DNA of 8,000 nt from G020351775 sp039588335. Lineage in GTDB: Bacteria > Gemmatimonadota > Gemmatimonadetes > Gemmatimonadales > GWC2-71-9. Numbering within the stretch: the stretch's first letter is position 1; each line of letters begins with the position of its first letter. Made by a program: the position numbers and the translations under genes. Below the pieces are notes generated by a model, which was given only the letters and a program-made list of their open reading frames with translations, searched no databases and was not told where the DNA came from. Positions 1 through 5,605 of this stretch are shown one piece after another. The stretch is taken from the NCBI GenBank assembly GCA_039588335.1, contig JBDGZZ010000184.1:1-8000 (forward strand). The letters run 5' to 3'.

Positions 1-937
1 CATCAGCAAGGTTGGCTCGCACCAGGTATTCGGTTTCCCGAATTGGATCGAATGCCGGTGGCTTCCCCATGTTTACCGCCCAGAACTCGGTCTGGGATGT
101 CTGCAGGAGGTCCCGAACCGACGCGAAAGGCGGAGGGCTCTTGGGGCGGGATGGGACATAAGGATAGCTCATGCCCTCATCAACGATGATCTTGCCGAGA
201 CCCAAGGCAAGATCCACGACTCCGTCCTCGCGTGGCGCTCCCCCGCTAGGGTAGAAGTTGAAAGATCGAGCTACCCCGGACAGAGCGGGATAGAAGCGAT
301 CCTGGTGGCGGGCTCCCACCATGTCTTGGATGATGACTGCCATCTTCTCACTGTTATCCGTGCCGGGGAGTGTTCGGAGATAGTCACGAGCAGCGCTGAA
401 GAAGGTGCTTGCGTAAACAAACTTGATGCCCTCTGTGAGTTTCTGGAACCGGGTGTTGGCGTCCGGCTGGTTGTTCGGTGTCATTTTCGTCTCGTAGACA
501 CCGGCAAAGGGGCGAAAGAGCGCATCCTCCAGTCGGCTGGAAGAACGGATGGCCAGGGGCCAGCGAATCAGCTCCGTCAGGGCGCGAAAATCTCCCAGAA
601 CCTCGGTGGGGAGCGTAGCCTTCTGAAAGGCATGGGCAATCCGCTCGTCCGATTCTTCGGACTGGGCGATTTCATGAAGTCGATTCCGGTCCATGAACGC
701 ATCAAATACGTCGGTTGCCAACACCGTAAAGGTGGGCACATTGATGTCAATGTCCACGAATGCGCCCGGATCGATTCTGGAAAGCACGTCACTAAGAACG
801 AGGAGACCGCGAGCTTTGCCGCCGATCTGGCCAGTGCCAATCCGACTGATGCCGCCCGCCGGCTGCCAGTCACGACTGAAGGGGGGAATCTCTATCACTT
901 TTGTCTCTCGTCCAGGCGGATCTTTCGAGTCGTTCAT
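1..937 (-). CDS. PEP/pyruvate-binding (PPDK N-terminal-like) domain protein, 3' part outside window
   Basis: The reading frame runs off the window start, leaving 312 residues of an incomplete protein. It resembles the ATP-grasp nucleotide-binding module of PEP synthase and pyruvate phosphate dikinase. Visible motifs are GGKARGL at residues 39-45, the LAIRSSSRLED stretch at about 128-138 followed by FAGVYET at 144-150 (the canonical RSS..ED..FAG..ET signature), KMAVIIQDMVG at 198-208, and DGVVDLALGLGK at 238-249. The family binds ATP for phosphotransfer between pyruvate and PEP. Whether this protein has the swivelling His and PEP domains cannot be seen. I chose ATG at 937 because it keeps the frame and lies 23 bp past the glutamate dehydrogenase stop; no strong Shine-Dalgarno is visible, and a GTG 12 bp upstream is an alternative. 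It is probably co-transcribed with, and downstream of, the dehydrogenase. Specific substrate is uncertain. Confidence 0.85.
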   Translation of the reverse strand, partial: MNDSKDPPGRETKVIEIPPFSRDWQPAGGISRIGTGQIGGKARGLLVLSDVLSRIDPGAFVDIDINVPTFTVLATDVFDAFMDRNRLHEIAQSEESDERIAHAFQKATLPTEVLGDFRALTELIRWPLAIRSSSRLEDALFRPFAGVYETKMTPNNQPDANTRFQKLTEGIKFVYASTFFSAARDYLRTLPGTDNSEKMAVIIQDMVGARHQDRFYPALSGVARSFNFYPSGGAPREDGVVDLALGLGKIIVDEGMSYPYVPSRPKSPPPFASVRDLLQTSQTEFWAVNMGKPPAFDPIRETEYLVRANLAD

Positions 938-960
938 TGGCGAACCCACAGGAAGCCCAT

Positions 961-2253
961 CTAGAGCCAACCCCGGTCCCGGCAGGCCTGTACCACGCGA
1001 TCGATGGCAATGACATAGGCGGCCCGGCGCATCGGGAGTTTCTTTTTATTTGCCAGCTCGTTTACGGCCAAAAATGCACTGGTCATGCGAACGTCGAGCT
1101 TGCCGAGCACTTCATCTTTATCCCAGTAGTAGTTCGTATTGCTTTGTACTTGCTCGAAGTAGCTGCAAGTGACTCCTCCCGCGTTGGCGAGTAGGTCGGG
1201 AATCAAATAAGTGCCTCGTTCCTGGATCGCAGAATCGGCCTCCGGGGTCGTCGGACCATTGGCGCCCTCGGCGATGATCTTGACGCGGTCCGAGATCTTG
1301 CCGACGTTGTCCTCGGTGATTTGGTGCTCCAGTGCCGCAGGAAGGAGGATATCAACCTCTTGCTCGAGCCAGGCATCCCCCGGCAACAGCTCGTATCCAA
1401 GATCCTTGGCCTTGGCGCGGTCGATACCCCCGAAGCGATCCGAAATGCCGAGAAGTTCTTCCAGATCGATCCCAGTCTGTTTTCGGAATGTGTAACTGGA
1501 CTGGTCCTCCTGGTCCCAGCAGGAGACGGCAATCGCCCGACCACCGATCTGGTGGTAGAGCTGTATGGCATGTCGGCCCACGTTGCCAAATCCTTGAACG
1601 CTGGCCGTGGTCTCCTCGGCTCGTATGCCGAGGTCTTTCAACGCCTCCCGGAGGGCGAATATCACGCCAAACCCCGTGGCCTCGGTTCGTCCCTGTGATC
1701 CGCCCACCCCCACCGGCTTTCCGGTGATGAAGCCGGGCTGCTTGGCTCCATGGATTGCTTCGAACTCGTCCAGCATCCACAACATGTGCTGGGAGGTGGT
1801 CATGACGTCGGGAGCCGGAACATCCAGATGAGGCCCCATACTGCGTCCCAAGCGACGGACATACCCACGACAGAGGGTCTCTTGCTCGCGCATGCTGAGG
1901 TTGTGAGGATCACAAACGATTCCCCCTTTGGAGCCACCCAAGGGGAGATCGACCACGGCACATTTCCAGGTCATCCACATGGCCAGGGCCCTCACCGTGT
2001 CCAATGTCTCCAGGGGGTGAAACCGTATTCCCCCCTTGCTTGGCCCCTTGGCATCGTTGTGCTGGACCCGAAAACCCCGAAAAACCTTGATTTGACCATC
2101 ATCCATCCGTGCGGGGATGGCAAAGATAAACTCCTTCATTGGTTGACGAAGAAGATCCCTGGCTGACTGGTCAAGAGCCAGGATATCCGCCACCGAATCG
2201 AATTGCTGTTGGGCCATCTCGAACGAATTAAACGGCTTACGCATCATTCTCAT
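961..2253 (-). CDS. Glu/Leu/Phe/Val dehydrogenase family protein, probably glutamate dehydrogenase
   Basis: The protein has 430 residues, a usual length for a hexameric bacterial glutamate dehydrogenase. The reaction is reversible NAD(P)-dependent oxidative deamination of glutamate to 2-oxoglutarate and ammonia in the cytoplasm. The N-terminal substrate domain carries GPSKGGIRFHP (K73), MTWKCAVVD (K97) and LPLGGSKGG with the expected catalytic Lys109, which fits the PROSITE-type signature of the family. PAPDV supplies the expected catalytic Asp149. The Rossmann domain shows GFGNVG at 221-226. AEGANGPTTPEAD (328-340) and PDLLANAGGVTCSYFE (352-367) are further family blocks. The start region reads MRMM, giving three candidate ATGs; a GGGAG box fits the second one (2247) best by spacing. 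NAD versus NADP preference cannot be read reliably, and leucine or other amino acid dehydrogenases are possible but less likely. It leads the operon with the PEP/pyruvate-binding protein. Confidence 0.93.
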   Translation of the reverse strand: MRMMRKPFNSFEMAQQQFDSVADILALDQSARDLLRQPMKEFIFAIPARMDDGQIKVFRGFRVQHNDAKGPSKGGIRFHPLETLDTVRALAMWMTWKCAVVDLPLGGSKGGIVCDPHNLSMREQETLCRGYVRRLGRSMGPHLDVPAPDVMTTSQHMLWMLDEFEAIHGAKQPGFITGKPVGVGGSQGRTEATGFGVIFALREALKDLGIRAEETTASVQGFGNVGRHAIQLYHQIGGRAIAVSCWDQEDQSSYTFRKQTGIDLEELLGISDRFGGIDRAKAKDLGYELLPGDAWLEQEVDILLPAALEHQITEDNVGKISDRVKIIAEGANGPTTPEADSAIQERGTYLIPDLLANAGGVTCSYFEQVQSNTNYYWDKDEVLGKLDVRMTSAFLAVNELANKKKLPMRRAAYVIAIDRVVQACRDRGWL

Positions 2254-2256
2254 CCG

Positions 2257-2261
2257 CTCCC
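2257..2261 (-). promoter_or_regulatory. Shine-Dalgarno of the glutamate dehydrogenase gene; affects the start choice
   Basis: GGGAG on the minus strand lies only 3 nt before the ATG at 2253 but 9 nt before the in-frame ATG at 2247. The latter spacing is more normal, so the true start may be 2247 (protein shorter by two residues). Confidence 0.5.
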
Positions 2262-2288
2262 TAGAATAGAAACAGAGTCAGGCAGTTC

Positions 2289-2301
2289 ACGGTTGAACCG
2301 T
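2289..2301. repeat. Perfect 6+1+6 palindrome upstream of glutamate dehydrogenase
   Basis: ACGGTT-G-AACCGT lies about 36 bp upstream of the dehydrogenase start. Its location suits an operator or a small 5'-UTR hairpin. A 13-bp palindrome can occur by chance, so regulatory meaning is speculative. Confidence 0.3.
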
Positions 2302-2651
2302 TCATGTCCCGGATCTCCTCTCCCCTTGGTCCCTGGTCAAGAAGGAAAGCACCGTGACCGCAATCACCATGAGAGGATACAGACAGGAACTTCAGAAGTC
2401 ACTGCTGAAGCACAGGTTATCCATGTCAGAAGGCTCCTCCACAGACAGGAACAGTCTGATTTCGGGGTGCTCGATCCCGCCCAATCAAGACACCTCGTGG
2501 CGTGAGGATCTTCACTGCGAGGCGCCGGCAAGGATCCGAACGACGGAAGCCTACCGGCACGTTCTGGTCAGTGCCCGCCCTCGGGGAATGACGGGGATGC
2601 GTTGGCGCGAAGTTGCTGTGATTCCCAAATTGCACGCCACTATCTCAAAGG

Positions 2652-2675
2652 TGATCCGGTTTCTGATCCGGTTTT
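2652..2675 (+). repeat. Pair of 12-bp direct repeats (TGATCCGGTTTC / TGATCCGGTTTT)
   Basis: Two adjacent 12-bp units differ only in the last base. They stand upstream of a 10-bp phased CTCAA array, the same relative order as the 12-bp-spaced TGCCATG pairs at 5436 and 7831, though the sequence is different. I interpret them as the equivalent protein-binding boxes of the first composite site. Function is inferred from position only. Confidence 0.6.
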
Positions 2676-2699
2676 CGTCCGTAAACCGACGTCATAGGA

Positions 2700-2729
2700 C
2701 TCAAACAGACTCAATTAGCCTCACTTTGA
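2700..2729 (+). repeat. 10-bp phased CTCAA repeats (first composite site)
   Basis: CTCAA begins at 2700 and 2710 and a degenerate CTCAC at 2720, exactly one helical turn apart. The first unit, CTCAAACAGA, differs by one base from the third unit of the array at 7887 (CTTAAACAGA). It is a diverged version of the CTTAA arrays at 5472-5511 and 7867-7906. Such helically phased short repeats are typical of arm-type binding sites for a recombinase or accessory protein. Confidence 0.55.
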
Positions 2730-2799
2730 GCTCCCGCACAGTCATTTGAAAGTGCTTAGCGCGAAGGAATTTGAACGGGAACTGCATGTGGGATAATCC

Positions 2800-2811
2800 G
2801 TTGGGCTGGGG
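2800..2811 (+). repeat. 12-bp box GTTGGGCTGGGG, copy 1
   Basis: Identical 12-mer at 7966-7977. Copy 1 begins 100 bp after the first CTCAA of its site; copy 2 begins 99 bp after the first CTTAA of its site. The near-equal spacing argues that both are parts of homologous composite sites rather than chance matches. Confidence 0.5.
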
Positions 2812-2834
2812 ATGTGTTTTGCGGGCTCAATGTC

Positions 2835-2873
2835 TTTTAAGTCCGTTGCGTCTACCAGTTCCGCCACCCCGGC
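2835..2873 (-). pseudogene. Truncated tRNA-Leu(UAA), 5' half ending at the anticodon loop
   Basis: Read on the minus strand from 2873, the sequence gives a tRNA-Leu 5' half. It has the acceptor strand GCCGGGG, then TG, a D arm closed by GCG/CGC around AACTGGTAGA, the 5' anticodon stem ACGGA and the loop CTTAAAA with anticodon TAA. The 3' stem should then be TCCGT but reads GACAT, and no variable arm, T arm or acceptor 3' strand follows. The break falls exactly at position 38/39 of the tRNA. It cannot be a working tRNA. Bases 2847-2878 recur as an exact 32-nt inverted copy at 5528-5559. Confidence 0.85.
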
Positions 2874-2898
2874 ATCGGTTGGGACACCGAAGGTTACA

Positions 2899-2924
2899 AG
2901 GTTTCAGGGTAAGGCGCCAGCGGG
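2899..2924 (+). repeat. 26-bp direct repeat, copy 1 (putative att core)
   Basis: The sequence begins AGGTTTCAGGGTAAGGCGC and ends AGCGGG. It recurs in the same orientation at 5562-5587 with one mismatch (C2918 versus T5581). Its first part (TTTCAGG) resembles a Leu-CAG anticodon loop. The two copies bracket the MBL/NTF2 segment of about 2.66 kb. On the minus strand both copies can encode a C-terminal tail ending ALP-stop. Confidence 0.75.
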
Positions 2925-3056
2925 AGGTGTGCCATGGTTTGCCATGTCTTGCTCTATCCGCTGCACTGCTGCGTAGACGGCCTGATCGACATCCTTCCGT
3001 ACCGCTGGGTGAGGAGAGTGGTCGAGGCGGTGGATCGCCGAATTCGTGACCCAAGA
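2904..3056 (-). pseudogene. Possible decayed 3' end of a gene (50-codon open frame ending PPAGALP)
   Basis: A minus-strand frame opens after a stop at 3057-3059 and ends at TGA 2904-2906. Its translation is protein-like: HPAVRKDVDQAVYAAVQRIE is a plausible amphipathic helix, followed by QDMANHGTPPAGALP. It has no start codon except a late ATG. The final codons lie inside the 26-bp direct repeat, so the ancestral gene would have ended in the repeat, as integrase genes often do near an att site. I cannot identify the family; a tyrosine-integrase remnant is only one possibility, and chance is not excluded. Confidence 0.25.
2930..2946 (+). repeat. TGCCATG pair, 10 bp apart, just inside the left direct repeat
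   Basis: TGCCATG occurs at 2930 and 2940, preceded by AGGTG. The same AGGTGTGCCATG sequence precedes the pair at 5436/5448. The boxes therefore sit just inside the direct repeat at the left end of the MBL/NTF2 segment and again near its right end. Confidence 0.55.
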
Positions 3057-3067
3057 TCAGGAATGCA

Positions 3068-3080
3068 CCCGCCTTGCGGG
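3068..3080 (-). terminator. Weak hairpin downstream of the MBL gene
   Basis: CCCGC-CTT-GCGGG forms a perfect 5-bp stem with a 3-nt loop, 64 bp past the MBL stop codon. There is no U tract after it on the minus strand, so intrinsic termination is doubtful. Confidence 0.2.
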
Positions 3081-3143
3081 GGATTACGTGAGTCCAGGCG
3101 CACTTGCTGGGACATACCCAGGGTGGCCTACTCAAAACCCACG

Positions 3144-4082
3144 TTACTTATTTGGCTTTCCCGACAGCATCTGTTCGAGTGCCGCCTGGTCGGGCCCGAC
3201 GAAGCGTGGGGCGGTACGTGCTGCGGCAAGGTGCTGCAGAAGAACATCGGTCATACCGGTCGCAGGCGGCAGATGGCTGCTCAAGATCCGGCTTGGTTCC
3301 ATATTCCGGATCGCACCCAAGGACTCACCGAACTTGCTCTCATCGACAACCTGGAGCCAAGGTGCATCTACGGTTGCCCACGTGACGAGTCCTTCGCGCA
3401 GGTCTGCGGCGGCGATGTCGGATGCATCCTCCGCCGGTTCCTTCATCAGCGCACCAAAGCAATCTGCAGTGAACAGGGTTTTGGTTTTCGTGTCCATGAG
3501 GCCGGTGGTCTCCGGTGCATCAAAAGACGGCGGCTTGACAGCTTCAAGCTGTCGGTCCCCCACATCAAGGTTCTGGCCTGGATTGAGCAGGTATGCCCGA
3601 TCCACCGGGAACTGCTGCAGGTTCAGCTTGCCCATTCCCAGGAACGTCGTCACGACCCGGGCATTTGGAGCCTCGGCAAGGACTTGGGCGAGGCTGCCGG
3701 TGTGATCCGCATCGGTGTGCGTGAGCCACAGCCAGCGGAGATCCTCGAGGGCGATCATCCCGCGCAGCTGTTCCATGAATTCTGCGCGCATGGCGGCCAA
3801 TCCCGTATCGACCAGAACCGGCTGAGCACTGCGGATGAGAAACGCACTCACGGGGACAAGGCCCAAAGAAGGCAAAGGGACATATGCGGTAAGAGCCTCG
3901 ACATCCGGAGCAGCTGAACGGACTTCCAACGCAGGTCCGCCTCCGCTTGCCGCAGGGCCGGCGCTCCCCTGATCATCCGCCTCGGCCAGGCTGGCCGTAC
4001 CCGCCAACCCGGATCCCGCCGAAACCGCAAGAGCGGTCGCGCCCATGTCCCTCAGGAATTGCCTTCTGGTCTTGTCTGTCAT
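3144..4082 (-). CDS. Tat-exported metallo-beta-lactamase-fold hydrolase, flavodiiron/ODP-like domain
   Basis: The protein has 312 residues. It opens with a twin-arginine signal (TRRQFLRDM at 5-13, then a hydrophobic Ala/Gly stretch to about 32), so export in folded form is likely. The MBL core is at about 55-285. VDTG at 91-94 is followed by LTHTDADHTGS at 120-130, giving metal ligands H122, D124, D126 and H127. Next come TADCFG with the bridging Asp207 and SSH with His270. By flavodiiron-type spacing the middle ligand, normally His, falls on Asp188 in PPSFDAPET. No flavodoxin domain is attached, so an electron-transfer role like that of full flavodiiron proteins is not indicated; substrate unknown. 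A good AGGAG box stands 7 nt before the ATG. It is 81 bp downstream of the NTF2-like gene and probably in its operon. Confidence 0.85.
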   Translation of the reverse strand: MTDKTRRQFLRDMGATALAVSAGSGLAGTASLAEADDQGSAGPAASGGGPALEVRSAAPDVEALTAYVPLPSLGLVPVSAFLIRSAQPVLVDTGLAAMRAEFMEQLRGMIALEDLRWLWLTHTDADHTGSLAQVLAEAPNARVVTTFLGMGKLNLQQFPVDRAYLLNPGQNLDVGDRQLEAVKPPSFDAPETTGLMDTKTKTLFTADCFGALMKEPAEDASDIAAADLREGLVTWATVDAPWLQVVDESKFGESLGAIRNMEPSRILSSHLPPATGMTDVLLQHLAAARTAPRFVGPDQAALEQMLSGKPNK

Positions 4083-4163
4083 CGGATTGCTCCTTCGCGT
4101 CAGAAGATGTCAGGAAGGCACCTGGCGTGGGCGGTGATCGCCCCCGATAGCAGCCTTGCTTCC

Positions 4164-5120
4164 CTAATCGAGAGATAGTGTCATCAGACCTTGAATATCC
4201 GCATCCGGAACCATTGCTCCGTCCCAAACCGACGTCACACGCGTAATCTTGCCTTCCTGATCAAGGGCAATGGCGGTGATGCCGCGCCGCACCGTTGTCC
4301 TGTAGGTGGGCGCGGCCTGCCACTCATAGCCACCGCCCATATCACCGCCAACCACATGAAGCAGCGACGAGCCGACGCCGGCAGGCAGCTTGGTAAGTAC
4401 ACGGCCAAGATATCGTTCAATCGCCAGTCTTCCGAGCACCTGGGTGCGCAGGGTCATGTCCTCATAGATCGCGTCGTAGCTGAACAGCGCCGCTGCGCTG
4501 GCAACGTCGTTGCTGGCCAATGCCGCATGCAGCTTACCGGCAATCTCGTGGATCCTGGGCGATGCGTTGTCCGTGGCCGTCCCTTCCTTGAAGTCCGAAG
4601 GAAACTTGTCCGCAGGAGTGCGCATCTTGGCCGCAAGCTCCGCGCCGAAATGGCGTCCGTCCCAGTAGTCAATCCAGCGAACGATTTTGCCGTCCTTCAT
4701 GTCGATCGCGGCGAGGATACGAATCTCGCTACCGAACAGTTCCGGTGTGTCTGTGAAGGCGACCAGAGCGCTGTTTTCATCTCCGAGTATGCGGGTCGGG
4801 TAGGAAAGCCCCGAAGGTGGCCAGTTCGGCATGTACTGGGCAAACACCTCCCTGAACGCCTCATGCGTATAGAAGGCCCAGCCGAGCGTCGCGTCGATGT
4901 ATGTCAGCATCGGGTGCGAGAAGTGCTCCATCGTCGCCTCGACGTCATGTCTGCTTTTGGCCGTGAAGAACGAGTGAAATAGCGCTGTCGCCCTCTCAGT
5001 TGCGTGTGTAGCATCCACAACCTCCGGGAACAGTGGCTTGTGCTGTTGCGCGCCCGCAAGATTCACTGAGAGCGCTCCAATCACGATGACGGTTACCAGC
5101 AGGAGGACAGGAGAGTTCAT
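4164..5120 (-). CDS. Secreted protein with two tandem NTF2/SnoaL-like domains
   Basis: From ATG 5120 the protein has 318 residues. I chose this start because it exposes a signal peptide (MNSPVLLLVTVIVIGALSVN, cleavage likely after Ala24 in AGA-QQ); the frame extends to an ATG at 5255, but that adds about 45 polar, non-conserved-looking residues before the signal. Domain 1 (about 40-157) has the SnoaL-like order: an N-terminal helix, HFSHPMLTYID, EAFREVFAQYMP, then strands ending in DGKIVRWIDYWDGRHF. Domain 2 (about 188-303) repeats it: LHAALASNDVASAAALFSYDAIYED, AIERYLGRVL, then EGKITRVTSVWDG. Such domains form cone-shaped pockets and may be enzymatic or purely binding; no specific reaction can be assigned. 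Only a weak AAAGG precedes the start. It leads the segment with the MBL protein, both exported, which suggests a shared periplasmic task. Confidence 0.8.
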   Translation of the reverse strand: MNSPVLLLVTVIVIGALSVNLAGAQQHKPLFPEVVDATHATERATALFHSFFTAKSRHDVEATMEHFSHPMLTYIDATLGWAFYTHEAFREVFAQYMPNWPPSGLSYPTRILGDENSALVAFTDTPELFGSEIRILAAIDMKDGKIVRWIDYWDGRHFGAELAAKMRTPADKFPSDFKEGTATDNASPRIHEIAGKLHAALASNDVASAAALFSYDAIYEDMTLRTQVLGRLAIERYLGRVLTKLPAGVGSSLLHVVGGDMGGGYEWQAAPTYRTTVRRGITAIALDQEGKITRVTSVWDGAMVPDADIQGLMTLSLD

Positions 5121-5435
5121 TGCGTGGATGCCTTTCGAGTCAGCTGTTTCGCGAGGGCGGCATGATCGAACCGAACGGTTTGCGTGCATCAGGCCATCCT
5201 TCAACCTAAGCTGATGCTGGACCCTGAAGCTAACTTGTCTTTCCATTCCAATCAAGAGAATCCCGGCACCTCGAGTACCCCTGCTTCGGGCTTAGGCCCC
5301 TACTACACACTCATCCGTTCTGACCCGTATTGGACGTAATCCCTCTGATCATAGATAGTTCACCAGCCCAGCTCGCTGCCATCGAGTGTAGTGTCAAGTT
5401 GGCGCAACTAACGCCCCGGAATTGACCAGCAGGTG
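5121..5435. other. Gene-free stretch upstream of the NTF2-like gene
   Basis: About 315 bp with no credible gene. The one structure noted is a small perfect hairpin, AGTTG-GCG-CAACT at 5397-5409. A TTGACA hexamer lies on the minus strand at 5392-5397, but no matching -10 box is found 16-18 bp downstream, so I do not call a promoter. Confidence 0.5.
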
Positions 5436-5524
5436 TGCCATGTTTTGTGCCATGTCCGAGCTCCAAACGCGCTTAAATGGACTTAATCAGGCTTAAACGG
5501 ACTTAAAACGCCGCCCCGGTAAGT
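5436..5524 (+). repeat. 89-bp composite repeat, copy 1: TGCCATG pair plus four 10-bp phased CTTAA
   Basis: TGCCATG stands at 5436 and 5448 (12 bp apart). CTTAA follows at 5472, 5482, 5492 and 5502, exactly 10 bp apart. The whole stretch aligns without gaps to 7831-7919 at 80 of 89 positions by eye. Bases 5496-5508 (AACGGACTTAAAA) equal the anticodon arm 5' side and loop of the truncated tRNA-Leu(UAA). Stop codons in the phased part make coding unlikely. It looks like a recombinase-binding region next to a tRNA-derived att site. Confidence 0.75.
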
Positions 5525-5532
5525 CCACCGAT

Positions 5533-5559
5533 GCCGGGGTGGCGGAACTGGTAGACGCA
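5533..5559 (+). pseudogene. tRNA-Leu 5' fragment (acceptor strand, D arm)
   Basis: The 27 bases are identical to the first 27 of the tRNA-Leu fragment at 2873 but on the opposite strand; identity extends 5 bases upstream, giving a 32-nt inverted pair (5528-5559 with 2847-2878). After base 26 of the tRNA the sequence changes to GTAGGTTTCAGG, which recalls a Leu-CAG anticodon arm with one extra T. No complementary 3' stem or rest of a tRNA follows, so it is not functional. Confidence 0.8.
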
Positions 5560-5561
5560 GT

Positions 5562-5587
5562 AGGTTTCAGGGTAAGGCGCTAGCGGG
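5562..5587 (+). repeat. 26-bp direct repeat, copy 2 (putative att core)
   Basis: It matches 2899-2924 at 25 of 26 positions in the same orientation. It starts 2 bp after the tRNA-Leu fragment and ends 18 bp before the kinase stop codon. On the minus strand it lies in frame with the kinase: past the kinase TGA the frame continues as SADLPGPASALP and stops at 5567-5569 inside the repeat, echoing the PPAGALP-stop at copy 1. Confidence 0.75.
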
Positions 5588-5605
5588 TCCTGGCAAGTCC
5601 GCGCT

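Larger units (their letters stand above)
2254..2651. other. Long gene-free stretch upstream of glutamate dehydrogenase
   Basis: About 400 bp without a credible gene. Open frames on both strands here are short and their translations look random (Arg/Ser/Pro/His-rich, no recognisable motif). The only structures I see are a short perfect palindrome near 2295 and the inverted pair CTTCAG/CTGAAG at 2391-2411. It presumably holds the promoter of the dehydrogenase operon, but I cannot place convincing -35/-10 boxes. Confidence 0.5.
2899..5587. mobile_element. Putative cassette-like integrated unit carrying the MBL and NTF2-like genes
   Basis: The segment is bounded by the two 26-bp direct repeats, and by tRNA-Leu fragments lying just outside the left repeat and just inside the right one. 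TGCCATG pairs occur near both ends and a phased CTTAA array near the right end. It carries two co-oriented genes and no recombinase, so it would need one in trans. That it moved as a unit is inference; the repeat structure is seen. Confidence 0.4.

Noticed and set aside
2426..2635. Short minus-strand open frame upstream of glutamate dehydrogenase
   Set aside because: 69 codons, no credible ribosome site, composition like random GC-rich sequence and no recognisable motif.
3046..3705. Long plus-strand open frames antisense to the MBL gene (also 305-964, 4191-4982, 6749-7153 opposite other genes)
   Set aside because: Their translations lack recognisable motifs and mirror the codon structure of well-supported minus-strand genes; they are shadow frames.
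5121..5255. 45-codon N-terminal extension of the NTF2-like gene to an ATG at 5255
   Set aside because: It would place a clear signal peptide internally after a polar, arginine-rich stretch; the ATG at 5120 is better.
5397..5410. AGTTGGCGCAACTAAC considered as an integron attC core
   Set aside because: It does not fit the RYYYAAC/GTTRRRY pair with an intervening long imperfect palindrome, and nothing similar occurs at the other boundaries.
5472..5511. Phased CTTAA repeats considered as a CRISPR array or plasmid iterons
   Set aside because: The units are only 10 bp with no spacers, ruling out CRISPR; there is no replication initiator gene, and the placement at every gene boundary fits recombination sites better than a replication origin.
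5533..5587. A functional tRNA-Leu gene
   Set aside because: Only the acceptor 5' strand and D arm are present; no 3' anticodon stem, T arm or acceptor 3' strand follows.
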